Positions 63,018 through 64,000 of a DNA stretch of 64,000 bases are shown piece after piece. A program made the position numbers and the translations under genes. The stretch lies in NCBI GenBank assembly GCA_964530335.1, contig CAZGYG010000004.1, forward strand, positions 1 through 64,000, in the 5' to 3' direction. This DNA is from VGDP01 sp964530335. GTDB taxonomy: Bacteria; Pseudomonadota; Alphaproteobacteria; SP197. The stretch's first letter is position 1. Each line of letters begins with the position of its first letter. The notes under the pieces were generated by a model that worked only from the letters and a program-made list of their open reading frames with translations, had not been told where the DNA came from and ran no database searches.

Positions 63018-63901
63018 AAGCCGATGCCCGGCGCGAAGTCCGCGTATTCGGGCGCGCGCTCGATCCGGAGCGCGGCACAGCCGCACGCTTCGCCCGGGTC
63101 GATGCGCGCCATGGTCAGCAGGCTGATGCGCACCGAGGCACGCGCGAGGTCGTGGTGGATCGGGTCGATCGCCTCGCCCGGCGCGTCGACGACGCCGTCC
63201 TCCCAGCACACGACGTAGCTCGAACTGGCGAAGCACGCGCCGATCTCGCGCATGGCCGAGGCCTCGGGGCCGATGCTCTGGTTGACCACGTCGCCGCCCA
63301 GCATCTGGAAGGCGCGCGCCTCGGCTCGGCTGGTGAAGCGCGGGCCCCAGTTGTGCGTCGCGACGACCCGGTGGCCGTGACCGAGCACGCGCCCCGGCTG
63401 AGGCCACGCTTGCCGCGCGTTCGCTTCCAGCGTCGCGGCCAGGGCCGGGCAGAACAACTGGTTGGCGAGGCCCTGGTGCCTGAGCCGGCCGGGCATCGCC
63501 GAATACTGGGTCTGGCTGAAGTCGAGCACGTCCTTGGGAATGACCAGGTCGCGCGGCTGGATCGCCTTGTTGAGCGAGCCGCAGGTCGAGTCCGCCAGCA
63601 CCTTGCGCGCGCCGGCCTGGGCGAGCACCCACGCGACGCGGCGATGCGCGGCATGGTCGATCGCGTCGTTGGGCCAGCCGTGGGAGAACACGTTGAGCAC
63701 CGTTCGCGCCCGCCCGTCCGGCGCGAGCGCGCCGTCGAGCTCGATCACCTGCCAGTTGCCGGCCGGCCCCCACGGCGTCTCGAACGTCAGCCAGCGATCG
63801 AGCACGCGCACGCCGGGTTCCGCCAGGTCGTCGGGAAAGCGCAGGCCCCAGCCGGCGCTGCCCGAAAGGAGCGCGTAGGGCGTCTTGGGGATCGCGACCA
63901 T
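63014..63901 (-). CDS. MTA phosphorylase/nucleoside phosphorylase-like protein
   Basis: A 295-residue protein of the purine nucleoside phosphorylase superfamily, nearest to 5'-methylthioadenosine phosphorylases. Landmarks are NVFSHGWPNDAIDHAAHRRV, DSTCGSLNKAIQPRDLVIPK, DFSQTQYSAMPGR and MLGGDVVNQSIGPEASAMRE, where MTAP usually has NMT(G/A)xPEA. The Cys in STCGSL and the Gln of NQSIGPEA are unusual, so the substrate may differ from MTA. ATG at 63901 with GGGAGA upstream is chosen over 63955. The motif TTGTATACGA lies 69 bases upstream. Confidence 0.75.
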   Translation of the reverse strand: MVAIPKTPYALLSGSAGWGLRFPDDLAEPGVRVLDRWLTFETPWGPAGNWQVIELDGALAPDGRARTVLNVFSHGWPNDAIDHAAHRRVAWVLAQAGARKVLADSTCGSLNKAIQPRDLVIPKDVLDFSQTQYSAMPGRLRHQGLANQLFCPALAATLEANARQAWPQPGRVLGHGHRVVATHNWGPRFTSRAEARAFQMLGGDVVNQSIGPEASAMREIGACFASSSYVVCWEDGVVDAPGEAIDPIHHDLARASVRISLLTMARIDPGEACGCAALRIERAPEYADFAPGIGF

Positions 63902-63969
63902 GGCGGGTCTCCCGGGCGAAGCGGCGAGAATGACGGCGCTTCGTCGCGATGGCAAGGCGGTCGGCTATG

Positions 63970-63979
63970 TTGTATACGA
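63970..63979. promoter_or_regulatory. GTATAC-centred operator-like motif (right copy)
   Basis: TTGTATACGA fits the FadR-subfamily GntR operator pattern (tNGTm-kACNa). It lies upstream of the phosphorylase-like gene, and two ATG codons (63979 and 63982, plus strand) follow directly. These could begin a divergent gene cut by the window edge. Confidence 0.45.
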
Positions 63980-64000
63980 TGATGCGGTCAGGGCCCGTCC

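Overview
This is a GC-rich (roughly 70% by eye), almost gap-free chromosomal window from an alphaproteobacterium, most likely Rhodospirillales or a relative. The evidence is gene order and family content: argH-lptM-lysA next to a TIGR02302/DUF4175 protein; metX-metW facing chorismate mutase-hisC-tyrC and a DUF2125 gene; gloB beside a SAM methyltransferase; ftsE-ftsX-ydcF-plsC; a class II (B12-dependent) ribonucleotide reductase; a hopanoid cluster; and PHB genes with phaR. No rRNA, tRNA, CRISPR array, IS element or prophage was recognised. No stretch over 300 bases lacks a gene.

Layout. 1-7.0 kb: a 3' gene end, a GmhA-like isomerase, a Tat-exported DUF6134 protein, a membrane protein with an L7/L12-like tail, and an SDR/enolase-superfamily/SDR/gluconolactonase set that looks like sugar-acid or hydroxyproline-type catabolism. 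7.1-15.2 kb: a complete POPT-type ABC importer followed by a sugar-dehydrogenase-like SDR, a dimethylformamidase-like iron amidohydrolase and an HpcH/HpaI aldolase, apparently a catabolic unit for an unidentified amide. 15.2-19.9 kb: hopanoid genes hpnB-hpnD-shc-hpnG, without hpnC and hpnE. 19.9-25.5 kb: a VOC protein, a dimethylglycine/sarcosine-dehydrogenase-type enzyme and a P2-type cation ATPase. 25.5-32.1 kb: modCBA and phaR on the minus strand, diverging from a coiled-coil gene overlapped by a PHA-synthase-like gene and phaA-phaB. 32.3-32.9 kb: a MazEF-type toxin-antitoxin pair with a near-consensus promoter.

33-41.6 kb: glutathione-linked enzymes (GST, gloB), methionine genes (metW, metX) and aromatic amino-acid genes (chorismate mutase-like, hisC, tyrC), then DUF2125 and ChaC-type proteins. 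41.6-48.0 kb: a minus-strand run ftsE-ftsX-ydcF-plsC-nrdJ; nrdJ carries a 375-residue LAGLIDADG intein inserted directly before its presumed thiyl-radical cysteine. 48.1-49.3 kb: a zinc-ribbon/DUF3426-type protein and a CpdR-like receiver protein. A paired palindromic repeat lies at 49354-49442. 49.5-55.1 kb: TIGR02302 protein, lysA, lptM, argH and an orphan antitoxin-like XRE regulator. 55.2-57.5 kb: hemN and a proline-iminopeptidase-type hydrolase. 57.6-63.9 kb: an SDR, a PotABCD-type importer, a duplicated-domain 198-residue protein and an MTA-phosphorylase-like enzyme; both outer promoter regions carry the same GTATAC-centred motif.

Most genes sit in tightly packed operons with ATGA, GTGA or TGATG overlaps and many GTG starts. 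Most attractive for follow-up: the DMFase-like cluster, the intein, the double-coding overlap at 28904-29088, the 21-bp-spaced operator pair between the XRE gene and hemN, and the GTATAC-linked transport/phosphorylase cluster.
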